The notes below the pieces were generated by a model. That model ran no database searches. It worked only from the letters and a program-made list of their open reading frames with translations, and had not been told where the DNA came from. A program made the position numbers and the translations under genes. A stretch of DNA of 64,000 bases from Oscillatoriales cyanobacterium (GTDB lineage Bacteria; Cyanobacteriota; Cyanobacteriia; Cyanobacteriales; Microcoleaceae). Below are positions 54,550 through 64,000 of the stretch, piece by piece (the first letter of the stretch is position 1; each line of letters begins with the position of its first letter). Where the stretch lies: NCBI GenBank assembly GCA_004293365.1, contig RDYN01000027.1, positions 1 through 64,000 of the forward strand, read 5' to 3'.

Positions 54550-57500
54550 ATGGAACTCTATAAAGAACGGAAACACCAGATAGTTTTTGCGGATTCACAA
54601 GTTAAAGATTGCGAAAGTTTAACAAAAACCGCGAATTCCGATACAGAAGTTATTATTCTGAAGGGCGATCGCGACGGCATCAAGCAAATCGCCGAAACAC
54701 TTAAGCAGCGGCAAAACATTGCAGCCGTCCACATTTTGTCTCACGGCGCAGCAGCCAGCCTGCAACTGGGAAGCACCGAACTAAATCTCAGCAACATTGA
54801 AAGCTACCGGAATTATTTAGAAAAATGGTTTGCTTTGCCAGCAGCCGAAGCAAACTCGAACTCTTCAACAACTGCTAAACCTGAAATTCTGCTTTACGGT
54901 TGCAACGTCGCAGCCACAGAAGCCGGTGTCGCCTTCGTAGAAAGGCTGAGCCAGCTCACGGGGGCAAATATTGCCGCCTCCGACAACTTGACCGGCAGTG
55001 CGGCCTTGGGTGGAGACTGGGTGTTGGAAGTAACTACAGGCAATATAGAAACACCTTTAGCATTTTCCCAAGAGGCGAGGGAAGCATATAGCGGTGTCCT
55101 GATTACCCTAGACGTTAACAATTTTAGCGAACTCGACAATGCTATTAAAGTTGCCAACACCAACGCTGGCCCAGACACAATCAACATTAAGACTAACTTT
55201 ACCCTGACAGGGTTGCTACCGAGCATTACCGGCCCTACTGATATTATTGGTGGCGGTTTCAAAATCACCGGCAGTCCCACAGCCCGAGCCTTTGTAGTTA
55301 ACAGTACCGGCCAAGTTAACATATCCAACCTCACTATTGATTCTGCAACAGCAGTAGGAGGAATCGCACCGGCTGGTGGTGGTGGTGGCGCTGCGGGTTT
55401 AGGCGGCGCACTTTTTATTAACAGCGGCACTGTAATAGTTGACAGAGTGACGTTCTCGAACAACCAGGCGATCGGTGGCGCAGGTGCTGCTGGAATCGGT
55501 GGTAAAGGTGGCACTGCTGATTTCGGTGGTGTTCCCTTTGGAGGCAGCGAAGGCGTTGCTTTCCCAACAGCAGCCACCGCAGGTGGTAGTTTTACCCCCA
55601 ATGGCAACCCCGGGAACAACGGTTCTCCTGGATTCTCAGCAGGCGCTCCGGCTGGTAATGGTGGTGCTGCTGGCGCCGGCGGCAATGGAGTCGGGCCTGC
55701 TGGCGTAGGTGGCATTGGCGGTATTGGTGGCGCTGGTGTGAGCGGCTCTATTGGTGGTGGCGGTGGTGCTGGCGGTGCTGGCGGGAATGGTGGTACTGGT
55801 GCTACGACCAACGGGGGCGGTGGTACTGGTGGTGCTGGCGGTGCTGGTGGCTTCGGGGGCGGTGGCGGTGCAGGCGGTACTGGTGGTACGTCTACTCCCC
55901 CTGCTCTTGCTGGTGTTAACGGCGCAGGAGGTGTTGGAGGCTTCGGTGGCGGTGGTGGCGCGGGAGCTACTCCTGGTGTTAGCACTGCTATCAATCTCTT
56001 CACCCCTGGTGGGACTGCTGTCGCTGCTGCAGGCGGCGGTGGTGCTGGTTTGGGTGGTGCGATTTTTGTCGGCAGCGGCGGCAGCTTGACCTTGACCAAC
56101 AGCACCTTGTATAGCAATACAGTCAGGGGTGGAAATGCTGGTGCTGCTACCGCAGGTGCGGGTACAGCTGCAGGCGGTTCAATTTTTGTCAACTTTGGTG
56201 CTACAGCTACCCTGACTAACAACACGATCGCCTATAACTCTGCCACAGCAGCGACAGTTGGTACACCGGCCAGTCTGATTGCTAATGGCGGAGGAATTTA
56301 CAACAACGGCGGTACTGTCACGGTCAAGAATACGATCGTCGCTGGCAACACAGCTACTACCAACACCGATGTTACAGGGGCATTTACTGGTAACAACAAC
56401 CTGATTGGGGTTCTCGGCACTAGCACCGGTTTGACAGGTCAGGCATTAGCGGTTCCTCTAACAAGTGTATTAGCACCAGCCGCCGCTGCCGGACTCAACG
56501 GCGCAACAGCAGGTCCTTTGACCCTTGCCCTAGTTGACAATAGTCCTGTAACTACCAGCACCAACCCTGCCATTGGTGGAGGCGACAACCTCGCGATTGT
56601 TGGAACTACAGACCAACGCGGCGCTGGTTTCCCTCGCAAAATTGACAATACTCTCGTTGCAAAACCCAATGTTGATATCGGTGCTTACGAGTACGGGCCA
56701 GTTGTTCAGGGTCAGAAATTCAACGATATCAACGGCGACGGTGCTAAAGCTGCGACAGATCCAGGTCTAGGTGGATGGACTATTACCGCAGGAACTAAGA
56801 GTGCGGTTAGCTCTGCGGTGGCTGCGACTTTGGGTCAGTACACCCTCACGGATACCAAGGCAAATACTGCGATCGCCGAAACGTTACAAACAGGTTGGGT
56901 ACAGACGTTAGCGCCAACAGTGACCACTGGTACTGCTGATGTCCCTAACGCCAACTTCGGCAACTTCCAAAAAACTACGATCGCGGGCAAAACCTTCAGC
57001 GACCTCGCAGGCAACGGTTTCACTCCCGATGACACCGTATTAGCTGGCGTCGTCGTCAATCTCTACAAAGACACCAACAACGACGGCCTATTCCAAGCCG
57101 CCACAGATACAGTTGTCGGCACTCCGCAAACGACTACGGCAACAGGAGATTACAGCTTCGCGGACATCGGCCCGGGCAAGTACCTGATACAAGCCACTCC
57201 CCCAGCCAACTCCAGCATCTCTTTCCCCGCTGGCGCAATTCCGGCTATTCCGGTTACTACCCAAAGCGGTCTTGCCGTCACCGGGCAGAACTTTGGCATC
57301 TTCAAAAACATCACTATCACAGGTCAGAAGTTCAACGACCTCAACGGGAATGGGGTCAAAGAGGGGGCCGAACCAGGATTAGAAGGCTGGAAAATCTTAC
57401 TAGAACCACAGACCTTTATCGGCACAGCAGTACCGCGATCGACTACCACTGATGCCTCTGGGAATTACACCTTTACTGACGTTGGCGCTGGTACATTCCT

Positions 57501-59640
57501 CCTGCGGGAAGAGCAAAAGACTGGTTGGCAGCAAACTTTCCCTGTTCCCCCAGCGGCCACGAGGCTTACTACCGCAAGTGGCGTTAACATTGCCAACACC
57601 ACCACCCTTCCTACCAACTTCGGGAACTTCCAGGTTGGCAAGATTAGCGGGATCAAATTTAACGATCGCAACAAAAATGGTGTCCAAGATACCGGTGAAC
57701 CAACACTAGCAGGCTGGAGAATCTACCTGGATCAAAACAACAACGGCACCTTTGACCCAACCGAAACCGCTACCGTCACCGATATCACCGGTAAGTACGA
57801 GTTCACCAACCTGCCCTTTGCAACCTACAACGTCCGGGAAGTAGTAGAACCGGGCTGGACGCAAATCGCCCCCGCAGCCAGCCCAACCGCGCCTACCCTT
57901 TCAGGTGCGTATAGGATCCCTCTCACCAGCGGCCTCGACTCCCAAAACAACAACTTCGGCAACTTCTTCGAGGCGAGCACGATCGGCGGTCAAAAATTCA
58001 ATGACCTCAACAACAACGGCGTTAAGGATGCTACAGAACCGGGCCTACAAAACTGGCAAATCTTCGTAGACACCAACAAGGATGGAGTGTTCCAACAGGG
58101 CGAACTGACTACCATCACAGATAAGGATGGCAACTACACGATCGCCGACGTACCCGTAGGTACTTTCCAGGTAAGGGAAGTCCAGCAAACCGGCTGGACG
58201 CTGACAACCGCGCTCCCCGCCGACGTTGTTATAGCAAAGGCAGGAGAAAAACCCACCGGGATTAACTTCGGCAACTTCCTGCCCCAACCGGGCACGATCC
58301 GCGGTCTGAAGTTCCGAGACAACAACAAGAATGGCACTCAGGATGCTGGAGAACCGGGTTTACCCAATATCCAAATTCAGTTAACCAAAGTCGTAGATCC
58401 CGCCCCAGGAGTTCCTGCTGCTGTTCCTGTTACTACTACCACAGACAACAGTGGCAACTACGTGTTCGCGAACCTAGCGCCGGCAACCTACCGCGTCCGG
58501 GAAGTCCCGACAGTAGGTTTCACCCAAACCAGCACCAACCCCGCCGACATCGTGCTGACTTCGGGCGCTATTGTCAGCGGCGTCAACTTCGGTAACTCCC
58601 CTATAACAACACCGACACCGACGCCGCCGACACCGACGCCGCCGACACCGACACCAGAACCGACACCAGGCAGGACATCGCCGACACCGACACCTGCACC
58701 GACGCCTGCACCGACGCCTGCACCGACGCCTGCACCGACGCCTGCACCGACGCCTGCACCGACGCCTGCACCGACGCCTGCACCGACGCCGACACCTGCA
58801 CCGACACCTGCACCGACTCCGACACCGACACCGACACCGACACCTGTAGGGACAGATTTGGTTTGCCCTGAGCCATTCCCCAGGGTGATCGCTCCCAATC
58901 TGCCCCCCAGTCCTTCGCGGAACGGTGTCATCAACGGCACTAACGGCGACGATACCCTCGTGGGCAGTGCCAATGCTGACTCTATCTTCGGGTTAGGCGG
59001 CGCCGATTTGATCTTCGGCCAAGAGGGCGGCGATTACATCAATGGCAATACGGGCAACGATACTATCTACGGCGGCAAGGATAGCAATATTATCTTCGGC
59101 GGTAAAGGCTTTGACCTGATCTTTGGCGATCGAGCTAACGATACTCTTTACGGCAATCGCGGCAACGACTCAGTAAGCGGCGACAACGGCGATGACGTAT
59201 TGTACGGCGGCAAAGGCGACGACGTAATGTTGGGAGAAGCCGGCGACGACGTGCTATTGGGCGATCGAGGTAATGACACTCTCTGCGGCGGCGACGGTAA
59301 CAATACCTTACTGGGCGGCGGCGGCGATGATGTACTCTTTGGTGGCACGGGCGATGAGTTGCTCTTTGGCGGCATTGGCAATGACACCCTGATCGGTAAT
59401 GGCAACCGACAAGACTTTGTATTGGCAGCGATTGAGGGAACTGACACGATTATCAACTTTAGACCAGAAGCTGATTCGATCCAGTTGGTAGGAGGCTTGG
59501 ACTTCAGTCAACTGTTGTTAACCGAAACTAACGGCTCAACTGCGATCGCGATCGCCAGCAGCAACCAAACTTTGGCTATATTGGCGGGCGTAGTGCCCAA
59601 CCAGTTAGCGGCGAGCAGTTTTAACGTGCTGGTAGTTTAA
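54550..59640 (+). CDS. Giant DUF4347/glycine-rich/SdrD-like/RTX surface protein
   Basis: About 1696 residues from the ATG at 54550, chosen because GAGGAA lies 7 bases upstream. The DUF4347 domain (about 10-185) has HILSHG and LLYGCNVA, a His-Cys pair like that of caspase-fold proteins. A beta-helix region (190-700) has at its centre a glycine-rich stretch (about 275-515, GGAGGAGG-type) and ends in VDIGAYEYG. Six SdrD B-like domains (about 717-1350) carry motifs such as [28 protein letters not shown] linker (about 1352-1434) leads to RTX calcium-binding nonapeptides (about 1455-1620, [15 protein letters not shown]) and an unidentified C-terminus. No classical signal peptide is visible; RTX ends usually imply type I secretion. 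A cell-surface, sheath or S-layer-like role fits. Gly and Pro runs generate long antisense frames that are not genes. Confidence 0.88.
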   Translation: MELYKERKHQIVFADSQVKDCESLTKTANSDTEVIILKGDRDGIKQIAETLKQRQNIAAVHILSHGAAASLQLGSTELNLSNIESYRNYLEKWFALPAAEANSNSSTTAKPEILLYGCNVAATEAGVAFVERLSQLTGANIAASDNLTGSAALGGDWVLEVTTGNIETPLAFSQEAREAYSGVLITLDVNNFSELDNAIKVANTNAGPDTINIKTNFTLTGLLPSITGPTDIIGGGFKITGSPTARAFVVNSTGQVNISNLTIDSATAVGGIAPAGGGGGAAGLGGALFINSGTVIVDRVTFSNNQAIGGAGAAGIGGKGGTADFGGVPFGGSEGVAFPTAATAGGSFTPNGNPGNNGSPGFSAGAPAGNGGAAGAGGNGVGPAGVGGIGGIGGAGVSGSIGGGGGAGGAGGNGGTGATTNGGGGTGGAGGAGGFGGGGGAGGTGGTSTPPALAGVNGAGGVGGFGGGGGAGATPGVSTAINLFTPGGTAVAAAGGGGAGLGGAIFVGSGGSLTLTNSTLYSNTVRGGNAGAATAGAGTAAGGSIFVNFGATATLTNNTIAYNSATAATVGTPASLIANGGGIYNNGGTVTVKNTIVAGNTATTNTDVTGAFTGNNNLIGVLGTSTGLTGQALAVPLTSVLAPAAAAGLNGATAGPLTLALVDNSPVTTSTNPAIGGGDNLAIVGTTDQRGAGFPRKIDNTLVAKPNVDIGAYEYGPVVQGQKFNDINGDGAKAATDPGLGGWTITAGTKSAVSSAVAATLGQYTLTDTKANTAIAETLQTGWVQTLAPTVTTGTADVPNANFGNFQKTTIAGKTFSDLAGNGFTPDDTVLAGVVVNLYKDTNNDGLFQAATDTVVGTPQTTTATGDYSFADIGPGKYLIQATPPANSSISFPAGAIPAIPVTTQSGLAVTGQNFGIFKNITITGQKFNDLNGNGVKEGAEPGLEGWKILLEPQTFIGTAVPRSTTTDASGNYTFTDVGAGTFLLREEQKTGWQQTFPVPPAATRLTTASGVNIANTTTLPTNFGNFQVGKISGIKFNDRNKNGVQDTGEPTLAGWRIYLDQNNNGTFDPTETATVTDITGKYEFTNLPFATYNVREVVEPGWTQIAPAASPTAPTLSGAYRIPLTSGLDSQNNNFGNFFEASTIGGQKFNDLNNNGVKDATEPGLQNWQIFVDTNKDGVFQQGELTTITDKDGNYTIADVPVGTFQVREVQQTGWTLTTALPADVVIAKAGEKPTGINFGNFLPQPGTIRGLKFRDNNKNGTQDAGEPGLPNIQIQLTKVVDPAPGVPAAVPVTTTTDNSGNYVFANLAPATYRVREVPTVGFTQTSTNPADIVLTSGAIVSGVNFGNSPITTPTPTPPTPTPPTPTPEPTPGRTSPTPTPAPTPAPTPAPTPAPTPAPTPAPTPAPTPAPTPTPAPTPAPTPTPTPTPTPVGTDLVCPEPFPRVIAPNLPPSPSRNGVINGTNGDDTLVGSANADSIFGLGGADLIFGQEGGDYINGNTGNDTIYGGKDSNIIFGGKGFDLIFGDRANDTLYGNRGNDSVSGDNGDDVLYGGKGDDVMLGEAGDDVLLGDRGNDTLCGGDGNNTLLGGGGDDVLFGGTGDELLFGGIGNDTLIGNGNRQDFVLAAIEGTDTIINFRPEADSIQLVGGLDFSQLLLTETNGSTAIAIASSNQTLAILAGVVPNQLAASSFNVLVV
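58690..58850. repeat. PTPAPTP-coding tandem repeat
   Basis: A 12-base unit CCGACGCCTGCA is repeated about seven times, followed by CCGACACCTGCA and CCGACACCGACA variants. It encodes the Pro-Thr-Pro-Ala linker of the surface protein. Such coding minisatellites can change length by slippage. Confidence 0.85.
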
Positions 59641-59704
59641 TCCGCAATCCACAGTAGGATGCACACTTCGCGCACCCTACTCTTACCTGCACTAATCAGG
59701 ATTA

Positions 59705-59732
59705 GGGGAACGAAATTCCGTTCCCCTTTTTT
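59705..59732 (+). terminator. Intrinsic terminator after the surface-protein gene
   Basis: GGGGAACG (59705-59712) pairs with CGTTCCCC (59719-59726) around AAATTC, followed by six T. It lies 65 bases beyond the stop codon. Confidence 0.88.
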
Positions 59733-59749
59733 AGTTAACAAGGCAGACG

Positions 59750-60190
59750 GGAATTCCCCCACTATAGCGTACTCGGTTAGTGGGGGATGAAAGGCGTGTG
59801 AGTCGTACCCGACGAACAAATAGATAATTCCTTAGTACAAACATTTCGAGAATTGGTACAATCGGTTTGGAGGTCGATCGCCTTGTGGAGCGTCTAAAAG
59901 ACCGTTGCAATCGAGCAAGCGTAAGTACGCTTCGCACTATCCACTAAAAGAAATCCGCCACTTGATATATCAAACGCCATGTGGGTTTCCGACTAAAAAC
60001 ATTTCTGCCTTCGGAAGGAGGGCGGCTGCCTGGACATCGTGCAAGCGATGTGAGAGTCAGGGCAAGACGGCTTGTCAAACCTCGCTTACGCTGCGTAAGA
60101 CCGAAACATAAGCTTGCTTGTGTCGAGGCGGTGGCGGTTGAAACAGGAAGCCCCCGTCATAGCGGTAATCCGCTTGACGGTGGGTACTTC
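59750..60190. mobile_element. IS200/IS605-like remnant with end hairpins
   Basis: The left end has a 9-bp perfect hairpin stem CCCCCACTA/TAGTGGGGG (59756-59764 and 59778-59786). The right end has CCCCCGTCA paired with TGACGG(T)GGG (60151-60184), embedded in GGAAGCCCCCGT...GGTGGGTACTTCAC. That right-end layout recalls the 3' end of cyanobacterial TnpB elements, whose terminal noncoding part forms the guide RNA. Between the ends no intact TnpA or TnpB frame exists; a stretch reading CVEAVAVETGSPRHS might be the tail of a TnpB gene. The whole element is only about 440 bp. It is identified by pattern recall, not by alignment. Confidence 0.45.
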
Positions 60191-60569
60191 ACATTTGTTG
60201 GAGATATTTCAGCAAGTCGGCCATTTCTTGCGGGCTCGGCTGAAACTGTGGCATTGGTGGGGTTCGCCCGCTGGTGACTTGGCGGATCAGCTCGAATTCG
60301 GATTTGCGATCGGAAACTCGGTGCAAGTTGGGCCCGACTTGAGTGTCTCCGACGGATATGTGACACCCCGCACAGTTCATGTGAAAGATGGCGGAACCCT
60401 GAAATTGGTCGCCCGTAAGGGACAGCACGCTTTTAACGTAGGGATCTGCGACTTGAAATTGACGAATTGTCATAGTCGCCAACATGATGGCAAGCAACAG
60501 GGCGATCGCAAATATGACCAGTCGCTCGATCGGGTTTTTAAGTTCATTCGTGGCAATTTGGTGATTCAA
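60189..60569 (-). CDS. cytM: Cytochrome cM
   Basis: A 126-residue membrane-anchored c-type cytochrome. An N-terminal helix (about 17-38, LVIFAIALLLAIMLATMTI) acts as an uncleaved anchor. The heme-binding CAGCH lies at about 67-71, and the axial methionine is in TPPMPQF. From memory the whole protein follows the cyanobacterial CytM pattern (DPYVKSVLSLTGDQFQGSAI, FHMNC, KSEFELIRQVTSGRTPPMPQ, EMADLLKYLQQM). CytM is linked to stress-time control of electron flow between photosynthesis and respiration. It is divergent from petG, 182 bases away, and its 3' end meets the IS200-like remnant. Confidence 0.88.
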   Translation of the reverse strand: MNHQIATNELKNPIERLVIFAIALLLAIMLATMTIRQFQVADPYVKSVLSLTGDQFQGSAIFHMNCAGCHISVGDTQVGPNLHRVSDRKSEFELIRQVTSGRTPPMPQFQPSPQEMADLLKYLQQM

Positions 60570-60751
60570 AGGAGTGCAATTTAAAAATAGTATCTACAAG
60601 AAAATTTATTTCTCATCACATAGCTTAATCGTTCCCAGCGGGGATATCAAGATCTCAGACCCCCAGAAGTCCCAGGAATGCGAAAATTCATCTGTCTAAG
60701 TGCTGGTAATATTAGAAATAGATTGTTAAATCTTAACGTTAAGGAGATCTC

Positions 60752-60871
60752 ATGGTAGAACCGCTGCTTTCAGGTATTGTTCTGGGTTTAATCTTTGTTA
60801 CTCTGTCGGGCCTGTTTTTTGCTGCTTACCAGCAGTACAAGCGCGGCGATCAGTTGGGTATCAACAAGTAA
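60752..60871 (+). CDS. petG: Cytochrome b6f complex subunit 5 (PetG)
   Basis: A 39-residue protein ([39 protein letters not shown]) matching PetG in length and sequence. It has one transmembrane helix (about 5-27) and a basic C-terminus, and is needed for assembly and stability of the cytochrome b6f complex in the thylakoid. AAGGAG lies 6 bases before the ATG, a strong ribosome binding site. The gene is easily missed because of its small size. Cytochrome cM, another electron-transfer protein, is encoded divergently upstream. Confidence 0.95.
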   Translation: MVEPLLSGIVLGLIFVTLSGLFFAAYQQYKRGDQLGINK

Positions 60872-60894
60872 AAGGGCCTATAGTGCCTCGATGA

Positions 60895-61132
60895 AGCGGA
60901 GGGAGGAGATGGAGGAGAGGGGGAGAGGGGGAGAGGGGGAGAGGGGGAGATTGGGAGAGGGGGAGAGGGGGAGATTGGAAAAATCTTTCTTCTTTCTTCT
61001 TCCGTCTTCCCTCTTCCGTCTTCCGTCTTCCTTCTTTCTTCTTCCTTCTTTCTTCTTTCTTCTTCCTTCTTTCTTCTTCCTTCTTCCTTCTTCCTTCTTC
61101 CGTCTTCCTTCTTCCTTCTTCCTTCTTCCTTC
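60895..61132. repeat. Low-complexity GGGGAGA and CTTCCTT microsatellites
   Basis: GGGGAGAGG-type units (to about 60975) are followed by CTTC/CTTT runs (60983-61132). The purine and pyrimidine runs are complementary, so a large imperfect hairpin or triplex-type structure is possible. The block lies between petG and the 3' end of the first glycosyltransferase gene. Frames read through it are artefacts. Confidence 0.85.
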
Positions 61133-62213
61133 ATTTGTATCGATCGAGAATAGCAGCAGTTTCCACGCCTGTCTTTTCCCAGCTAAACTGTTTCGATCGG
61201 GCCAAACCGAGCTCCCGCAAGTGCGATCGAGCTTTGGTATCTGTTGCCAGCTCGTGCATAGCAGAGGCTATTTCCTGGACGCTGTACGGATTGACTAACG
61301 ATGCTGCCTCCCCCCCTACTTCCGGCATCGAAGAGAGGTTAGAGGTGATGACAGGAGTGCCACAGGCCATTGCTTCGAGTACCGGGAGGCCGAATCCTTC
61401 CCAAAGACTGGGGAATACAAGGGCGATCGCCCGGTTGATGACTTTCGGCAAATCAGCCGCGGGGAGGTAATTGAGGAATTTTACGCGATCGGACAATCCC
61501 AATTCTTGAACCTGCGCCTTCAGCAGCGGCGTATAGCGCTTATCTTCCGAACCTGTTATCCACAATTCGTACTCGGAATTATTGGGTAAAGCCGCAAAAG
61601 CTGCGACAACTCGCTGGACGTTTTTATGGGGATTGTGGCGGCCCATATACAGGAAATAATTGCTAGTTGGTAAGTCTAAAAATTTAAAAAAACTGGCATC
61701 GTAGCCGGGAAAGATTCGCGTAATTAAAGAACTTGGAATATTGCAATAGTTAATAATATCATTTGCCGTTGATTCGGAATCGCAGATTATATGTTCAGCC
61801 TGCCTTAATACTTGGGGAATGTAATAGCGGTGATAAACTGCTAAAGGATCGAAGCGGCGGGGAAATCGCAGCGCAATTAAGTCGTGTACTGTAATTATAT
61901 ACCGACAACCTGCAAATAGAGGAGCTTCTGGAATTGGCGAAAATAACAGGTTGGATTTTAGCTGTTTGTAAATTTTGGGGATTTGGGTTTGTGTCCACAG
62001 CAATCGGTTGATGTGTCCTTTGATTCCTTGTTCTGGTGTGAGGTTGGCTGGGATTTGGTAGCAGTTGCTGTTGGGGAATTTTTGGGCGGTGAGTAAGGTT
62101 GGATTGAGGGTTTTTAGGTGGGGAAATAGGTTTTTGGCGTAGATGGCTAATCCGGTTGGTTCGGAAATTAGGAAGGAGAGATTAATTAGTAAATTAGATG
62201 GATAGTTTGGCAT
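61131..62213 (-). CDS. Glycosyltransferase family 4 (GT-B)
   Basis: A 360-residue GT-B glycosyltransferase. The N-terminal half has the first Rossmann domain ([21 protein letters not shown] with the glycine-containing loop, VHDLIALRFPRRFD). The C-terminal half has MGRHNPHKNVQRVV, then the donor-binding EX7E motif [19 protein letters not shown] and [13 protein letters not shown]. It probably adds a hexose from an NDP sugar to a surface polysaccharide or lipid; the sugar is unknown. It is a tandem paralogue of the next gene and shares nearly the same length. Confidence 0.88.
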   Translation of the reverse strand: MPNYPSNLLINLSFLISEPTGLAIYAKNLFPHLKTLNPTLLTAQKFPNSNCYQIPANLTPEQGIKGHINRLLWTQTQIPKIYKQLKSNLLFSPIPEAPLFAGCRYIITVHDLIALRFPRRFDPLAVYHRYYIPQVLRQAEHIICDSESTANDIINYCNIPSSLITRIFPGYDASFFKFLDLPTSNYFLYMGRHNPHKNVQRVVAAFAALPNNSEYELWITGSEDKRYTPLLKAQVQELGLSDRVKFLNYLPAADLPKVINRAIALVFPSLWEGFGLPVLEAMACGTPVITSNLSSMPEVGGEAASLVNPYSVQEIASAMHELATDTKARSHLRELGLARSKQFSWEKTGVETAAILDRYK

Positions 62214-62261
62214 TTGGCATGGGATAATACGAGAATTTTCAATTTTAAATAATTATCATCT

Positions 62262-62408
62262 AGGTTTGTAGTGAGGACTTCAGTCCTCTCTCTCAAAAAG
62301 ACTGAGGACTAAAGTCCTTACTACAAACCTTAACTTACCGTTTGTAGTGAGGACTTCAGTCCTCTCTCTCAAAAAGACTGAGGACTAAAGTCCTTACTAC
62401 AAACCTTA
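62262..62408. repeat. Two tandem GGACTTCAGTCC hairpins
   Basis: Two identical copies (62262-62330 and 62340-62408) of GTTTGTAGTGAGGACTTCAG, a CTCTCTCAAAAAGACTGAGG loop, and AGTCCTTACTACAAACC, each followed by TTAACTTAC. They separate the two glycosyltransferase genes. Confidence 0.9.
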
Positions 62409-62426
62409 ACTTACAAGTAATCTTTT

Positions 62427-63509
62427 TTAAAGATATTGTTGTATGATATTGGCGGTTGCTGTTCCGGTTTTGTGCCAGCTAAATTCGGCCGATCGCGCTA
62501 AGCTAGATTTTTTTAAGTTCGATCGCACTTTTGAATCTGTGGCTACTGTTTGCATGGCTGCGGCTATTTCTGGGACGCTGTAGGGATTGACTAATAATGC
62601 CGCATCTCCGGCTACTTCTGGCATCGATGACAGGTTGGAAGTGATGACTGGTGTACCGCAGGCCATTGCTTCTAAAATCGGCAAGCCAAAGCCTTCCCAG
62701 AGTGTGGGAAATACTAGGGCGATCGCCTGATTCATCAGTACGGGCAATTGCGAATAGGACACGTAACCGAGAAACTTAATTGAAGATTGTAAACCCAAAT
62801 GTTCCACTTGTGCTATTAACTGCGGCGTGTAGGCGTTGGGAGGCCCCGCCAGCCACAATTCGTAGTTTGTGCGATCGGGTAAACTCGCAAATGCCACAAT
62901 TAATCTTTCCAAGTTTTTGTAAGGATCGTGTCTGCCGGTATAAAGAAAATAATTTTTAGCTGGCAAGTCCAGATATCTAAAATTAATATTATCGCAAGCT
63001 AGGAGAATTGCGGTCATTTTATGATGCGGAATTTTGTAAAATTTAGCAACATCCCTGGCTGTTGATTCAGAATCGCAAATAATGTGTTCGGCTTGGCGCA
63101 AAACCTGCGGTATGTAGTAGCGGAAATAAGCTGTCAAGCGAGAGAACTTTTTCGGAAACCGCAAAGGAATTAAATCGTGAACTGTAACTATGTACCGACA
63201 TCCAGAATACAAAGGTGCTTCGGGAATCGGGGAAAATATCAGGTTTGACTGCAATTTTTTGTAAATTTTAGGCAAGTCAAATTGAGTCCACAGCAGTCTG
63301 TTAATTTGCCCTTTCGGGCCTCTGTCCGGTGTTATGTTGTCGGGAATTTGATAGCAACTATAATTGTCAATTTTCTGGGATGTAAGTAATGTAGGTTCTA
63401 GCTTTTCAAGTTGCGGGAAAAGATTAGCTGCATAAGTCCCGATTCCCGTGGGTTCGGGAGTTAGAAAGGATAAATTTATTAACAGTTTATTGGACATAAT
63501 TTTATGCAA
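62427..63509 (-). CDS. Glycosyltransferase family 4 (GT-B), tandem paralogue
   Basis: A 360-residue relative of the preceding gene. Identical blocks include [29 protein letters not shown] versus [33 protein letters not shown] and [20 protein letters not shown]. The EX7E motif is in [16 protein letters not shown]. The start could be the ATG four codons in (MSNKLLINL). Two such genes side by side plus a third glycosyltransferase at the window edge indicate a polysaccharide biosynthesis locus. Confidence 0.88.
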   Translation of the reverse strand: MHKIMSNKLLINLSFLTPEPTGIGTYAANLFPQLEKLEPTLLTSQKIDNYSCYQIPDNITPDRGPKGQINRLLWTQFDLPKIYKKLQSNLIFSPIPEAPLYSGCRYIVTVHDLIPLRFPKKFSRLTAYFRYYIPQVLRQAEHIICDSESTARDVAKFYKIPHHKMTAILLACDNINFRYLDLPAKNYFLYTGRHDPYKNLERLIVAFASLPDRTNYELWLAGPPNAYTPQLIAQVEHLGLQSSIKFLGYVSYSQLPVLMNQAIALVFPTLWEGFGLPILEAMACGTPVITSNLSSMPEVAGDAALLVNPYSVPEIAAAMQTVATDSKVRSNLKKSSLARSAEFSWHKTGTATANIIQQYL

Positions 63510-63523
63510 CAGAATTTATCCCA

Positions 63524-63720
63524 ATTGTAGGGGCGGGTTCACCAACAATCTACGTCTCAAACCAATTATCTCCTAAACCCGCCCCCACCCAACCAACAAT
63601 CAAAATGTACATTTTTATGCTTGGATAAAAGTCAAGGTTGACGTAAGTTATTAGTTGTGTGCGGGCGGGTTTATATAAACTGTTTGTAATCATCAAATAT
63701 TGTTTGTAAAACCCGCCCCT
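63524..63720. repeat. GGGCGGGTTT repeat element, two copies
   Basis: AGGGGCGGGTTCACCAACAATCTA (63524 on) and, further along, GCGGGCGGGTTTATATAAACTG, each closed by an AAACCCGCCCC block (63575, 63709). The central CAATCAAAATGTACATTTTTATG includes ATGTACAT. It belongs to the same family as 1683-1745 and 47655-47735. No gene is present. Confidence 0.7.
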
Positions 63721-63727
63721 ACGCAAT

Positions 63728-64000
63728 TTATTGATCGCGATTGACATCGAGCATTTGAGCAATCTCGCCTGGATTTGGCAGCCGAATTGTAGCATATTCC
63801 TGGTGAATAATCTCAAAAAAACTCTTGACTTTGTGTTCAAAAGGTGCGAGTCTAAAGTTCTGACTGCGTTGCTGTGCGCCAGCTTGCAGTTGAGCCAGCA
63901 AATCGGGATTGACAATTAGTTGATGTGAATACCGACACAATTCCTCAACCGTATTGAACAAAAAGCCCGATCGCCCGTGTTCGACAATTTCGGGTTGTCC
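63728..64000 (-). CDS. Glycosyltransferase, C-terminal part (runs off the window)
   Basis: The frame is open to the right edge. The last 13 codons before the edge read GQPEIVEHGRSGF, the donor-binding loop of family 4 glycosyltransferases (E-x-V-x-x-G-x-x-G-F), and continue into LFNTVEELCRYSHQLI. The protein ends about 77 residues later (GEIAQMLDVNRDQ). Only the last 90 residues are in view, so substrate and length are unknown. It is on the same strand as the two glycosyltransferase genes to the left. Confidence 0.8.
   Translation of the reverse strand, partial: GQPEIVEHGRSGFLFNTVEELCRYSHQLIVNPDLLAQLQAGAQQRSQNFRLAPFEHKVKSFFEIIHQEYATIRLPNPGEIAQMLDVNRDQ

Noticed and set aside
54894-56225. 443-residue proline-rich ORF on the minus strand
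   Set aside because: It is the antisense shadow of the glycine-rich coding region (GGN codons read as NCC); the other antisense frames in this gene have the same origin.
59731-60111. Short ORFs within the IS200/IS605-like remnant
   Set aside because: None is long enough or similar enough to TnpA or TnpB to be called a gene; only the end structures were used.
60795-61298. 167- and 94-residue low-complexity ORFs
   Set aside because: They read through purine/pyrimidine microsatellites and the 3' end of a glycosyltransferase gene.

Overview
The window reads as chromosomal DNA of a filamentous, non-heterocystous cyanobacterium. I infer a Microcoleus/Oscillatoria-type organism from overall character, not from a search. 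The cyanobacterial signature is seen in petG and cytochrome cM, a CrtO-type beta-carotene ketolase, the rsmA-ispE-DUF3082 cluster, many GCGATCGC octamers, a DUF4347/SdrD/RTX surface protein, and a heavy load of short palindromic repeats between genes.

Layout. 1-1240: a decayed ISAs1 transposase inserted into an IS110-type transposase, then repeat-rich DNA. 2070-8360: an intact tRNA-Thr(UGU) followed by a compact integrated element bounded by a 52-bp perfect direct repeat of the tRNA 3' end. It carries a tyrosine recombinase, a VapE-type P-loop ATPase, two related proteins of unknown function (one with a CoiA-like zinc cluster), an iteron-like noncoding block, and CATACCC motifs near both ends. 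This is the most interesting object here and looks like a phage-satellite-like or replicative integrative element.

8428-22923: host genes for Xaa-Pro aminopeptidase, a PLP aminotransferase, SbcCD nuclease, a DUF433 protein, a KirBac potassium channel, a five-PAS sensor protein and a hypothetical protein. 22924-34965: a glycine-zipper protein, a secreted protein, a saccharopine-dehydrogenase-like oxidoreductase, small coupled ORFs, a HEAT-repeat protein, CrtO, a methyltransferase, a decayed papain-fold toxin with its putative immunity gene, a TPR protein and a YbjQ protein. 35024-41030: a near-perfect 52-bp palindrome, a membrane protein, a frameshifted gene, a duplicated fragment of the metH 3' end, metH, and a Phd-like protein.

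41349-54025: a coiled-coil protein, DUF488, DUF3082, ispE, rsmA, galK, a cupin, a WD40 protein, and a sulfate uptake operon (sbpA-cysT-cysW-NIL protein) with no cysA in view. 54550-59640: a giant multidomain surface protein ending in RTX repeats and a clear terminator. 59750-60190: an IS200/IS605-like remnant. 60189-60871: cytM and, divergently, petG. 61131-64000: two tandem glycosyltransferase paralogues and the C-terminus of a third glycosyltransferase that runs off the window.

Linked functions: sbcD-sbcC (palindrome cleavage), rsmA-ispE-DUF3082, and the sulfate operon. Most other neighbours are unrelated genes separated by repeats. Repeats recur as families: GGACTTCAGTCC-type hairpins, AGAAACCGGGTTTCT palindromes, GTGCGCAATGCGCAC palindromes, GGGCGGGTTT elements and a roughly 110-bp MITE.
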